From assembly GCA_020200995.1 (NCBI GenBank), contig JAIVHQ010000063.1, positions 1-5,967 on the forward strand: a stretch of DNA of 5,967 nt, given 5' to 3'. Position numbers and translations under genes: made by a program. The notes under the pieces are model-generated. The model saw only the letters and a program-made list of their open reading frames with translations. It was not told the DNA's origin and searched no databases. Below, one piece after another: positions 1 to 5,967 of this stretch. Each line of letters opens with the position of its first letter. The stretch's first letter is position 1. This DNA comes from Flavobacteriales bacterium (GTDB taxonomy: Bacteria > Bacteroidota > Bacteroidia > Flavobacteriales_D > Cryomorphaceae).

Positions 1-291
1 TCCTGTGCTTCGCAAAAAGTTGAGGCCCTCATGGCCCGCGGGAACAGCGGGGGTGTACACCACCAGGGCACGGCCGGGCGGCGTGTCCAAAAACCATTGG
101 GGAATGCGTTCGGGCGCTTCGTCATACACGATTTCCATCCCTTCGGCTTCGAGCTTCTCGCAGAGCTTTGAGCGCACGCGGTCGTAACCCGCCGTGCGAA
201 TTCCGAGGGCATTGAAATACCGCGCGAGAGCGCTCATACCGATCCCGCCGATGCCTGCAAAGTATGCGCTATGGATTTCGTTGGGGTTCAT
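1..291 (-). CDS. murC: MurC, UDP-MurNAc:L-alanine ligase (N-terminal 97 codons only)
   Basis: First amino-acid-adding Mur ligase of the cytoplasmic pathway, which joins L-alanine to UDP-MurNAc with ATP. Only the N-terminal UDP-binding domain is inside the window; the frame is open to base 1. The translation begins MNPNEIHSAYFAGIGGIGMS, with the nucleotide-binding loop GIGGIGMS at residues 13-20 followed by ALARYFNALG. This loop form is typical of MurC, not of MurD or MurE. Later comes VVYTPAVP, matching the 'TPAVP' stretch at the end of the MurC N-terminal Rossmann sheet. The ATG at 291 overlaps the murG stop as ATGA, which supports both the start and translational coupling. The central ATPase and C-terminal domains lie beyond the window, so catalytic residues cannot be checked. 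Confidence 0.95.
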   Translation of the reverse strand, partial: MNPNEIHSAYFAGIGGIGMSALARYFNALGIRTAGYDRVRSKLCEKLEAEGMEIVYDEAPERIPQWFLDTPPGRALVVYTPAVPAGHEGLNFLRSTG

Positions 292-1400
292 TTCTTTCCC
301 TCCTCTGCGAGTTTGAGTACTTCTTTGGCAATGTCGAGCGCCGCATCGGCGCGTGCCATTTTCAAAATATTGGCCGAAAGCCGCGATCTGAGCGCCGCGT
401 CGTTCATCAATTCGTCGATGGCCTCGGGCAGGGCTTCGCGGGCGTCTGCATCCTTCACCAAAACGGCCGCGTCCTTTTCCGTAAGGGCCATGGCATTCTT
501 GGTTTGGTGGTCTTCGGCCACATTGGGCGAGGGCACGAAAATGCACGGCTTCGCTGCAAGGCAGAGCTCCGAGACAGAGATGGCCCCGGCGCGCGATACA
601 ACGGCATCGGCCATGGCATAAGCGAAGTCCATCCGATCGATGAATGCGAGCTGCTTCACCCGCGGGTATTTTCCGCCTGCGAGGGCTTCCTTGGCTTGTT
701 CGTCATAATTTTTTCCCGTTTGCCAGATCACCTGATAGCCGGATGCTTCAATGTGATCGAGGGCCCTTTCGATGCTTTGATTGATGGTGCGGGCTCCGAG
801 GCTTCCGCCGATCACCAGGAGCGTTGGCATGTCGGCATCGAGCCCGAAGTGGGCTGCGGCTTCGGCCTTCTTACCTTTGATTTCGGTTACCGCCTTGCGG
901 ACGGGATTGCCGGTAAAAACGATTTTTTCGGCGGGAAACCAGCGCTCCATGCCTTCGTAGGCCACGCAGATGGTACGCACCTTCCGCGAAAGCAAGCGGT
1001 TGGTAACTCCCGGAAATGAGTTTTGCTCCTGAATCAACGAGGGGATTCCGCGCGAAGCCGCCACCCTGAGCAGCGGGCCCGACGCGTATCCGCCAACGCC
1101 CACGGCCACATCGGCACCGAATCTCTTAATGATCGACGAGGCCTTGAGCAGGCTTGAAAACAGCTTGAACGGGAAGAGCAGGTTTTTTGCCGAAAGGCTG
1201 CGCTGGAATCCGGCGATGTTCAACCCTTCGATCTTGTAGCCGGCCGCAGGAACGCGATCCATCTCGAGCTTGCCCTCGGCGCCCACAAAGAGGAATTCGG
1301 CATCGGGCCGAAGCTGACGCAATGCATCCGCAATGGCAATGGCGGGGAACACATGGCCCCCGGTGCCTCCTCCGCTGATGATGATTCTAGGCGACTGCAT
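288..1400 (-). CDS. murG: MurG, UDP-GlcNAc:lipid I GlcNAc transferase
   Basis: Peripheral inner-face membrane enzyme of the GT-B fold (GT28 family) that transfers GlcNAc from UDP-GlcNAc to lipid I, producing lipid II, the substrate of FtsW. At 370 residues it is the normal length. The N-terminal domain has the glycine-rich loop GGGTGGH (10-16), GVGGYASGP (101-109) and EQNSFPG (125-131). The linker carries TGNPVR (163-168). The C-terminal UDP-GlcNAc domain has GGSLGA (198-203), SRAGAISVSE (279-288), whose glutamate E288 matches the uridine/ribose-binding region of E. coli MurG, and the EDHQTKNA stretch (306-313). The ATG at 1400 places the glycine loop at the expected distance from the N-terminus. 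The gene overlaps the end of ftsW by 14 nt, and its TGA overlaps the murC ATG (ATGA). No anomalies are seen. Confidence 0.97.
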   Translation of the reverse strand: MQSPRIIISGGGTGGHVFPAIAIADALRQLRPDAEFLFVGAEGKLEMDRVPAAGYKIEGLNIAGFQRSLSAKNLLFPFKLFSSLLKASSIIKRFGADVAVGVGGYASGPLLRVAASRGIPSLIQEQNSFPGVTNRLLSRKVRTICVAYEGMERWFPAEKIVFTGNPVRKAVTEIKGKKAEAAAHFGLDADMPTLLVIGGSLGARTINQSIERALDHIEASGYQVIWQTGKNYDEQAKEALAGGKYPRVKQLAFIDRMDFAYAMADAVVSRAGAISVSELCLAAKPCIFVPSPNVAEDHQTKNAMALTEKDAAVLVKDADAREALPEAIDELMNDAALRSRLSANILKMARADAALDIAKEVLKLAEEGKK

Positions 1401-2583
1401 ATCCTTTCGATTTTACGGTGTTCTTGCCCTTGTTTCTTTTTCTAATCGTTTCGCCTTCGGTCACCGATCTGCTCACGCTCAGTATCATCCCGATGGCCAT
1501 GCAGGTGAACCAGATCGAGGTACCACCCATGCTCACCAAAGGCAGTGGCTGGCCCGTAACGGGGAGCAGGTTCACTGCCACACCGATATTAATAAAGGCT
1601 TGAAAACCGATCAAAAAGCTCAATCCAAGGACGAGAAATGAGCCGTAATTTCTTTGGCATTTTCGGGCCGTCTTCATGCACCGATAGAGGAAAATGAGGT
1701 AGAGCAGCACCACGCCGCAACCGCCGGCCAGGCTTCCATACTCCTCGATGATGAAGGCGTAGATCATGTCGGAATAAGGGTGCGGCAAATAATTTCGTGA
1801 ATCGCCGGTGCCGGGGCCCGAGGGCAATACCCCGCCCGACTTGATGGCCATCATGGCGTGTTCGATCTGGTAATTGGCATCGCTATCGCCTGATTCGAAA
1901 CTCATGATGCGCGATTTCCATGTAGCGGCCCGCGGCAGCAATTCGGGCATCGAGGAGGCGATGGTGAGCAAAAGCGCAAAACCGGCAATCGCACTGCCCA
2001 CTACAACCGCCAAATGACGCACCGGTACCCCACCGATGTAGAGCAAAGTGAAGCACACGAGGAATAGCATGGCCGCGGTGCTGAAATTTGCCGGAAGGAT
2101 GAGTACACAAACCAAACCGATGGGCACGAGAATGGGGAGAAGGCCTTTCTTAAAATCTCTGATCACTTCGCGCTTCACGGTGAGCATCCGCGACACGTAT
2201 GCGATCAGGGCGATTTTGGCAAAGTCGGAAGTCTGAAAATTCTGGTTGATGATGGGTATTTTCAACCAGCGGCTGGCGTCGTTGAGGTTGACGCCGAGCA
2301 AAAGGGTGAGGACGAGCAACACCACCGCAATCCAAATGGCGATTTGCGACATGCGGGCGAAATAGCGGTAATTGATCTTGTGCATACCGTACATAATGCC
2401 AAAGCCCGAAATGAGCATGAGGCCGTGCTTGATCAGGTAGTGGAAGGTGTTGCCGTCTGAGTACTTGTAGGCCAGTGACGAAATACTGGAGTACACGGCC
2501 ACAACGGAGATAAGCCCCAAAAGGAGGCACACCATCCAGATGACCAGGTCACCGCGCAGATATTTCGCGAAAACGTCTTTCAC
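1387..2583 (-). CDS. ftsW: FtsW, septal peptidoglycan polymerase (SEDS family)
   Basis: Polytopic membrane glycosyltransferase of the FtsW/RodA/SpoVE (SEDS) family, which polymerises lipid II at the division septum together with a class B PBP. The 398 residues contain about ten hydrophobic segments. SEDS landmarks: ASRWL (103-107), NFQTSDFAK (115-123), GPGTG (256-260) leading into LPHPYSDMIYAFIIEEYG, and PVTGQPLPLVSMGGTS (341-356). D272 in YSDMIY matches the periplasmic aspartate shown to be essential in E. coli FtsW (D297). The C-terminus is a basic cytoplasmic tail. FtsW rather than RodA is chosen because of its place between murD and murG. The start is GTG at 2583: an in-frame TGA at 2593-2595 leaves no upstream ATG, and the next Met is residue 17, inside the first membrane helix. 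It starts 4 nt after gene B and runs 14 nt into murG, so translation is probably coupled. Confidence 0.95.
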   Translation of the reverse strand: MKDVFAKYLRGDLVIWMVCLLLGLISVVAVYSSISSLAYKYSDGNTFHYLIKHGLMLISGFGIMYGMHKINYRYFARMSQIAIWIAVVLLVLTLLLGVNLNDASRWLKIPIINQNFQTSDFAKIALIAYVSRMLTVKREVIRDFKKGLLPILVPIGLVCVLILPANFSTAAMLFLVCFTLLYIGGVPVRHLAVVVGSAIAGFALLLTIASSMPELLPRAATWKSRIMSFESGDSDANYQIEHAMMAIKSGGVLPSGPGTGDSRNYLPHPYSDMIYAFIIEEYGSLAGGCGVVLLYLIFLYRCMKTARKCQRNYGSFLVLGLSFLIGFQAFINIGVAVNLLPVTGQPLPLVSMGGTSIWFTCMAIGMILSVSRSVTEGETIRKRNKGKNTVKSKGYAVA

Positions 2584-2587
2584 AACT

Positions 2588-3109
2588 TCATTTCAATTCG
2601 TTGACATATCGGATATAGGCCGCCCCGCGGTCGGCAAAATTTCTAAACTCATCAGTGGGAACACAGCTGGGCGAAAACATAATGATGTCGCCATCACCGG
2701 CCATTTTGAAGGCCATTGCAACGGCTTCTCTGAGGGTTTTTCCCGAGGCGAACTCCTCCACCAGGTGCTCGAGCTTGTACTTCATGTCGTCGCCGTTTCC
2801 GCCGTACATTACCACGCTTTTGATTTTGTACTTGACGTACTTTTCAATCAGGGCGTAATCGCGTTCGTGTGGCGTGGTGGCGGCGAGCCATATCACGGGC
2901 TTTTGAATGCACTTAAAGCTGTCGCGGGTGGAGAGCAAATCGCTCGACCGGGCGTCGTTCAGAAACTCGACTCCCTTCACTTCGCGAATGATCTCGAGGC
3001 GGTGGGAGGTATCTTCCAGGCTGCGCCGCAGACTCTCGCGGGCATTCATAAAACGGTCCACAAGGCTCTTCTTGCTCTTGTGGATCGTGTAGGTTTTTCC
3101 TTCGCTCAT
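2588..3109 (-). CDS. Gene B: second stand-alone MurD C-terminal-domain-like protein, probably non-catalytic
   Basis: A 173-residue soluble protein that also aligns only with the C-terminal domain of MurD. It keeps HRLE (36-39), like MurD 307-310, and has NDARSSD (51-57) in place of NDSKATN. It also has 'KPVIWLAA' (70-77) opposite 'GPVVWIVG' and SPSCVPTDEFRNFADRG (146-162) opposite MurD 417-433. The D-Glu/nucleotide loop GGVDKG has become ATTPHE, so D351/K352 are lost, and K325 is R54; D84-Y85 after the loop is kept. A basic leader (1-30, MSEGKTYTIHKSKKSL...) precedes the domain. The frame stays open upstream to a possible start at 3205, but I chose the ATG at 3109. It forms an ATGA overlap with the stop of gene A, and residues before it show no family resemblance. 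The stop lies 4 nt before the ftsW GTG. Gene B is clearly diverged from gene A, so the duplication is old. A role as a partner of MurD or FtsW is inference from position only. Confidence 0.88.
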   Translation of the reverse strand: MSEGKTYTIHKSKKSLVDRFMNARESLRRSLEDTSHRLEIIREVKGVEFLNDARSSDLLSTRDSFKCIQKPVIWLAATTPHERDYALIEKYVKYKIKSVVMYGGNGDDMKYKLEHLVEEFASGKTLREAVAMAFKMAGDGDIIMFSPSCVPTDEFRNFADRGAAYIRYVNELK

Positions 3110-3633
3110 GGTATGGTGATTTTGGTTTGTCGCTTGATGTCGATGAGCCTGTTGATGTAAGCACCGCGCTCTCTGTAGTTCGCGAAAGGCTCGTCCGCCC
3201 TGCATCCGGGCGAAAACAAAACGGTATCGTTGGCATCGGCGGTCATGAGGGCCAAATCAAAGGCCTCTTCCCATCCCGATGCCGACAGAAACATATGAAT
3301 ACCCGACCATAGCATATCGTGTACCTCATCGGCCTGCGGGCCGTTCACAATTACAACACTCACTTTCTCCTGAATCAACGGAGCCAGCCCCGACAAGTCG
3401 CCTGTGAAAGAATTTGCCTCGGCGATCCAAACTACAGGTTTTGAAAAGGAAGCAAGTGATTCCGCAACGCGCACGGGAGTTGTGGCGGCCGAATCGTTGA
3501 TGAGCCTTACACCGTTGATATTGCCCGCGAGTTCGAGCGAGAAAGGCAGGGACTCGCGCATGGCTTCGCGGCGCACGCGCAGCAGTTCGCTGTGATCGGC
3601 TCTTCGGATTTCATTCATCAGGTCTTTTGACAT
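3106..3633 (-). CDS. Gene A: stand-alone MurD C-terminal-domain-like protein, probably non-catalytic
   Basis: A 175-residue soluble protein that aligns with the C-terminal domain of the neighbouring MurD and has nothing matching its UDP-binding or P-loop domains. Residues 20-29 (VRREAMRESL) resemble MurD 290-299 (IRKEIVRESL). Three blocks then align without gaps: 'INDSAATT' (45-52) with 'INDSKATN', 'KPVVWI' onward with 'GPVVWI' onward, and 'SPGCRADEPFANYRERG' (141-157) with MurD 417-433. Key MurD residues are replaced: H307/R308 by F31/S32, K325 by A49, and D351/K352 by S75/F76. Framework residues N46, D47, W69, D79, S141, P142, C144, F150, N152, R156 and G157 are kept. Residues 1-30 are charged and probably helical. 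The ATG at 3633 is the only credible start, because an in-frame TGA lies two codons upstream; no Shine-Dalgarno is visible. It begins 26 nt after murD and overlaps gene B. Fold assignment is good; function is unknown. A decaying duplicate is possible, but the intact frame argues against it. Confidence 0.88.
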   Translation of the reverse strand: MSKDLMNEIRRADHSELLRVRREAMRESLPFSLELAGNINGVRLINDSAATTPVRVAESLASFSKPVVWIAEANSFTGDLSGLAPLIQEKVSVVIVNGPQADEVHDMLWSGIHMFLSASGWEEAFDLALMTADANDTVLFSPGCRADEPFANYRERGAYINRLIDIKRQTKITIP

Positions 3634-3659
3634 GGCTCAGGAGGTTTTAAAGGATTTAA

Positions 3660-4991
3660 TCAGAGGGCGCGCACGGCCGTTTTGAAAAGGTGACCGCGTT
3701 CCTCGTAGTTTTCGAAAAGGTCAAAGCTGGCGCAGGCAGGCGAGAGGATCACCGAATCGCCCTTTTCACCCGAATGGTAGGCAAGGCCCACGGCTTCGGC
3801 AGCGGATCCCGCCTCGGCGATGTTCTCGACGATGGGGCCGAAAAAGTCGAGGAGCTTTTTATTGTCTTTGCCAAGGCAAATCACCGCCTTCACCTTCTCG
3901 CGCACCAGCGGCTCGAGGATGGTGTAGTCGTTGCCTTTGTCCACACCGCCCACGATCCATACCACGGGCCCGTCGAGGCTTTCGAGGGCATACCAGGTGG
4001 AGTTGACATTGGTGGCTTTGGAGTCGTTGATGAATTTGATGCCGTGTATTTCGGCTACAAATTCCAACCGGTGCTCAATGTTTTGAAAGTCGGAGAGGCT
4101 CTCGCGAACGATCTCCTTTCGGATCTCGAAAATCCGAGCTGCAACACTCGCCGCCATCGAGTTGTAGGCGTTGTGTTTTCCCTGTAGTGCTAAATCGTGG
4201 ATGGACATTGTAAATGATTTGTTGTGAAGGTTTATAATGATGTTGTCTTGTGCTGTGTAGGCCCCATTTTCCACTTCGCCGCGGAGCGAAACGGGGTGCA
4301 TTTCCGCGTTGATCTTGTGCCGCTTCAGTCCCTCAGCAGTGAGGGGGTCGTCGGCGCAGTAGATGAAATGCTGCCCGGGGCCCTGGTTTTCGGTCACCCT
4401 GAATTTCGCATCGGCATAAGCATCGATGCTGTTGCCGTAGCGGTCGAGGTGGTCGGGGGTGATGTTGAGCAATATGGATATTTCGGGTTTGAAATCCACG
4501 ATGTCGTCAAGCTGAAAGCTACTCACTTCCAGCACCCAGTATTCGTGATCGCCCTCGGCGAGCAACCCGGCAAAGCTCTTTCCCACATTTCCGGCCACGG
4601 CCACATCGACCCCTGCTTTCGCAAAAATGTGGTGGGTGAGCAGCGTGGTGGTCGTCTTACCGTTGGTGCCGGTGATGGCGATCATCTTGCCCTTGGTGTG
4701 CCTTGCGGCAAATTCGATTTCCGAAATCACTTCGATGCCTTTCCGGCGAAAATCGCTGACCGCAGCCGCAGTCGAGGGAATTCCCGGACTTTTCACGACG
4801 AACTCAGCGCCCTCGGTAAATGCTCCCGTATGGCCGCCCTCTTCCCAGCGCACACCGCTGCGGGTGAGCACGGATTTGTAGCTCTCCTTGAGCTTTCCGC
4901 TGTCGGTCACGAACACGTCGTACCCGAGCTTCCGCCCCAACAGGGCTGCTCCCGTACCGCTTTCACCGCCACCGAATATGAGCATCTTCAT
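3660..4991 (-). CDS. murD: MurD, UDP-MurNAc-L-alanine:D-glutamate ligase
   Basis: Cytoplasmic ATP-dependent ligase that adds D-glutamate to UDP-MurNAc-L-Ala. At 443 residues it has the usual length and all three Mur ligase domains. The N-terminal UDP-binding Rossmann domain (about 1-95) opens with FGGGESG. The central ATPase (about 96-290) has the P-loop GTNGKTT at 108-114, E155 in EVSSFQL, H181 in NITPDHLDRY, the lysine expected to be carbamylated (K196), and HNAYN at 283-287. The C-terminal domain (about 291-443) carries H307-R308, NDSKATN at 322-328, the GGVDKG loop with D351/K352, and SPACASFDLFENYEERG at 417-433. These match the E. coli MurD residues that bind ATP and D-Glu, so the enzyme should be active. 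The ATG at 4991 lies one base after the mraY stop and gives the expected start. Its C-terminal domain is the apparent source of the two genes that follow. Confidence 0.97.
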   Translation of the reverse strand: MKMLIFGGGESGTGAALLGRKLGYDVFVTDSGKLKESYKSVLTRSGVRWEEGGHTGAFTEGAEFVVKSPGIPSTAAAVSDFRRKGIEVISEIEFAARHTKGKMIAITGTNGKTTTTLLTHHIFAKAGVDVAVAGNVGKSFAGLLAEGDHEYWVLEVSSFQLDDIVDFKPEISILLNITPDHLDRYGNSIDAYADAKFRVTENQGPGQHFIYCADDPLTAEGLKRHKINAEMHPVSLRGEVENGAYTAQDNIIINLHNKSFTMSIHDLALQGKHNAYNSMAASVAARIFEIRKEIVRESLSDFQNIEHRLEFVAEIHGIKFINDSKATNVNSTWYALESLDGPVVWIVGGVDKGNDYTILEPLVREKVKAVICLGKDNKKLLDFFGPIVENIAEAGSAAEAVGLAYHSGEKGDSVILSPACASFDLFENYEERGHLFKTAVRAL

Positions 4992-4992
4992 A

Positions 4993-5967
4993 TTAGCGGA
5001 GTTTGAGGGTTACGATGGACAAAACAGCGAGCAGGATCCCAACAATCCAAAACCGCGCAACGATTTTGGACTCGTGGTATCCCAGCTTCTGGTAGTGGTG
5101 GTGCAGCGGCGACATGAGGAAAATGCGTCGGCCTTCGCCGTACTTTTGCTTGGTGTACTTAAAGTAGCTCACCTGCATCATTACAGAAAGGTTCTCAATC
5201 AAAAACACCCCGCAAAACAGCGGAATGAGTAATTCCTTGCGAATGGCCAGTGCAAACACGGCGATAATGCCGCCGAGGGCCAGGCTGCCGGTATCGCCCA
5301 TAAATACCTGCGCGGGATGCGAATTGTACCAGAGGAAACCAATGCAGGCCCCCACAAATGCGCTGATAAACACCACGAGCTCGCCCGAATCGGGGATGTA
5401 CATGATATTGAGGTAGTCGGCAAAAATAAAGTTGCCCGACACGAAGGCGAAAATCGCGAGCACCACGCCGATGATGGCGGAGCTTCCCGTGGCCAGACCG
5501 TCGAGCCCGTCGGTGATATTGGCCCCGTTGCTCACGGCGGTAACCACAAATACCACCACCGGGATAAAAATCAGCCAGGCCCACTTTCGTGCGGTCTTTC
5601 GATCGAAAAAACCGAGGAGCCAAGCGTAGTCGAACTCGTTGTTTTTCACAAATGGAATGGTGGTCTTCATCGACTTGCGCTCCAACCATACAGAGCCGTC
5701 GGGGAGCAGGTCGCCGTTTTGGAGTTCAGCTTGTGAGATTTTGGTACCCTGATGTACCTTCTGCTTGATGACCACATCGGGGTGAAAATAGAGCGCAATG
5801 CCCACGACGATGCCCACACCCACCTGGCCCACCACCTTGAATTTGCCGGCGAGGCCTTTCTTGTTTTTTCTGAACACCTTGATGTAGTCGTCCAAAAATC
5901 CGATGGCGCCGAGAAATACGGTGGTGAAAAGCATCAGGAGCACATAGATGTTGTTGAGCTCCGCAAA
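4993..5967 (-). CDS. mraY: MraY, phospho-MurNAc-pentapeptide transferase (5' end missing)
   Basis: Integral membrane enzyme that transfers phospho-MurNAc-pentapeptide from UDP to undecaprenyl phosphate, making lipid I on the inner face of the cytoplasmic membrane. The 324 visible residues start inside the protein, because the reading frame is open to the window edge; the N-terminus and first membrane helices are missing. Family signatures in window numbering: the DDYIK aspartates D26/D27, NITDGLDGLATG from N150, MGDTGS with D225, and the HHH triad at 289-291. These match the acidic and histidine residues essential in characterised MraY. Several hydrophobic helices separate them. A polar segment at about residues 62-110, before 'TTIPFVKNNEFDY', is longer than in E. 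coli MraY and fits the longer Bacteroidota form. The gene ends in TAA, one base before the murD ATG, so the two are almost certainly cotranscribed. Identification is firm; only the true start is unknown. Confidence 0.97.
   Translation of the reverse strand, partial: FAELNNIYVLLMLFTTVFLGAIGFLDDYIKVFRKNKKGLAGKFKVVGQVGVGIVVGIALYFHPDVVIKQKVHQGTKISQAELQNGDLLPDGSVWLERKSMKTTIPFVKNNEFDYAWLLGFFDRKTARKWAWLIFIPVVVFVVTAVSNGANITDGLDGLATGSSAIIGVVLAIFAFVSGNFIFADYLNIMYIPDSGELVVFISAFVGACIGFLWYNSHPAQVFMGDTGSLALGGIIAVFALAIRKELLIPLFCGVFLIENLSVMMQVSYFKYTKQKYGEGRRIFLMSPLHHHYQKLGYHESKIVARFWIVGILLAVLSIVTLKLR

Larger units (their letters stand above)
2588..4121 (-). repeat. Three tandem copies of a MurD C-terminal-type domain (protein-level repeat)
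   Basis: Three consecutive segments encode related domains: the end of murD (about 3663-4121), gene A (3109-3633) and gene B (2591-3109). The terminal block aligns without gaps over 17 residues in all three: SPACASFDLFENYEERG, SPGCRADEPFANYRERG and SPSCVPTDEFRNFADRG. The block after the conserved tryptophan aligns without gaps over 19 residues, and the ND motif region aligns too. I see no obvious nucleotide repeat, so the duplication is old. Each copy is in a different frame from its predecessor and has its own start codon, so this is not one gene broken by a single frameshift. Confidence 0.82.

Noticed and set aside
264..1019. A 251-codon open frame on the plus strand
   Set aside because: It lies antisense to murG, which has all its family motifs; the translation resembles no known family and reflects GC-rich codon use on the other strand.
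2540..3160. A 206-codon open frame on the plus strand
   Set aside because: Antisense to gene B, whose minus-strand product aligns with MurD; the plus-strand product shows no family resemblance.
3110..3205. A 32-codon upstream extension of gene B
   Set aside because: It overlaps gene A in another frame, its residues match nothing in MurD, and the ATG at 3109 makes a typical ATGA junction.
3639..3644. An AGGAGG sequence between murD and gene A
   Set aside because: It is on the plus strand, opposite to all genes here, with no plus-strand start codon at a suitable distance.
3634..3659. A promoter or terminator in the 26-nt gap after murD, the largest gap in the window
   Set aside because: It is AT-rich in part, but I see no hairpin with a T-run and no recognisable Bacteroidota promoter pair.
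3106..4991. That murD, A and B are one long gene split by sequencing errors
   Set aside because: Each downstream copy repeats the same domain instead of continuing MurD, murD is already full length, and each copy has its own start codon.
4224..5006. A 260-codon open frame on the plus strand
   Set aside because: Antisense to murD, which is intact and well supported; no recognisable motifs.

Overview
The window is an internal slice of a division and cell-wall (dcw) cluster. Every gene lies on the minus strand, so transcription runs from position 5967 towards 1. In transcription order the genes are mraY (5' end cut off), murD, two short MurD-like genes I cannot name, ftsW, murG and murC (only the first 97 codons). 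The organism looks like a member of the Bacteroidota. The reasons are the mraY-murD-ftsW-murG-murC order, a MraY with a long extra extracytoplasmic segment, an FtsW with the 'NFQTSDFAK' form of the conserved loop, and start codons without clear Shine-Dalgarno sequences. Base composition is moderately GC-rich by eye. I cannot resolve the family or genus.

Layout: 4993-5967 partial mraY; 3660-4991 murD; 3106-3633 short gene A (175 aa); 2588-3109 short gene B (173 aa); 1387-2583 ftsW (GTG start); 288-1400 murG; 1-291 murC N-terminus. The genes are packed tightly. There is 1 nt between mraY and murD, 26 nt between murD and A, an ATGA overlap between A and B, 4 nt between B and ftsW, a 14-nt overlap between ftsW and murG, and an ATGA overlap between murG and murC. 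No stretch longer than 26 nt is free of genes. I see no convincing promoter, terminator, RNA gene, mobile element or CRISPR array.

The standard genes cover consecutive steps of peptidoglycan precursor synthesis. MurC and MurD add L-Ala and D-Glu to UDP-MurNAc in the cytoplasm. MraY moves the finished MurNAc-pentapeptide onto undecaprenyl phosphate (lipid I), MurG adds GlcNAc (lipid II), and FtsW polymerises lipid II at the septum.

The unusual part is genes A and B, inserted between murD and ftsW, which are normally neighbours. Both are free-standing relatives of the C-terminal (D-glutamate-binding) domain of MurD and lack its UDP-binding and ATPase domains. With murD they form three tandem copies of one domain. 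Framework residues are kept in A and B, but most substrate-binding and catalytic residues are replaced. The best reading is an old tandem duplication of the 3' end of murD, retained as two non-catalytic, translationally coupled proteins whose role is unknown. They could be partners or regulators of MurD or of the Mur/FtsW assembly. I know of no characterised precedent.
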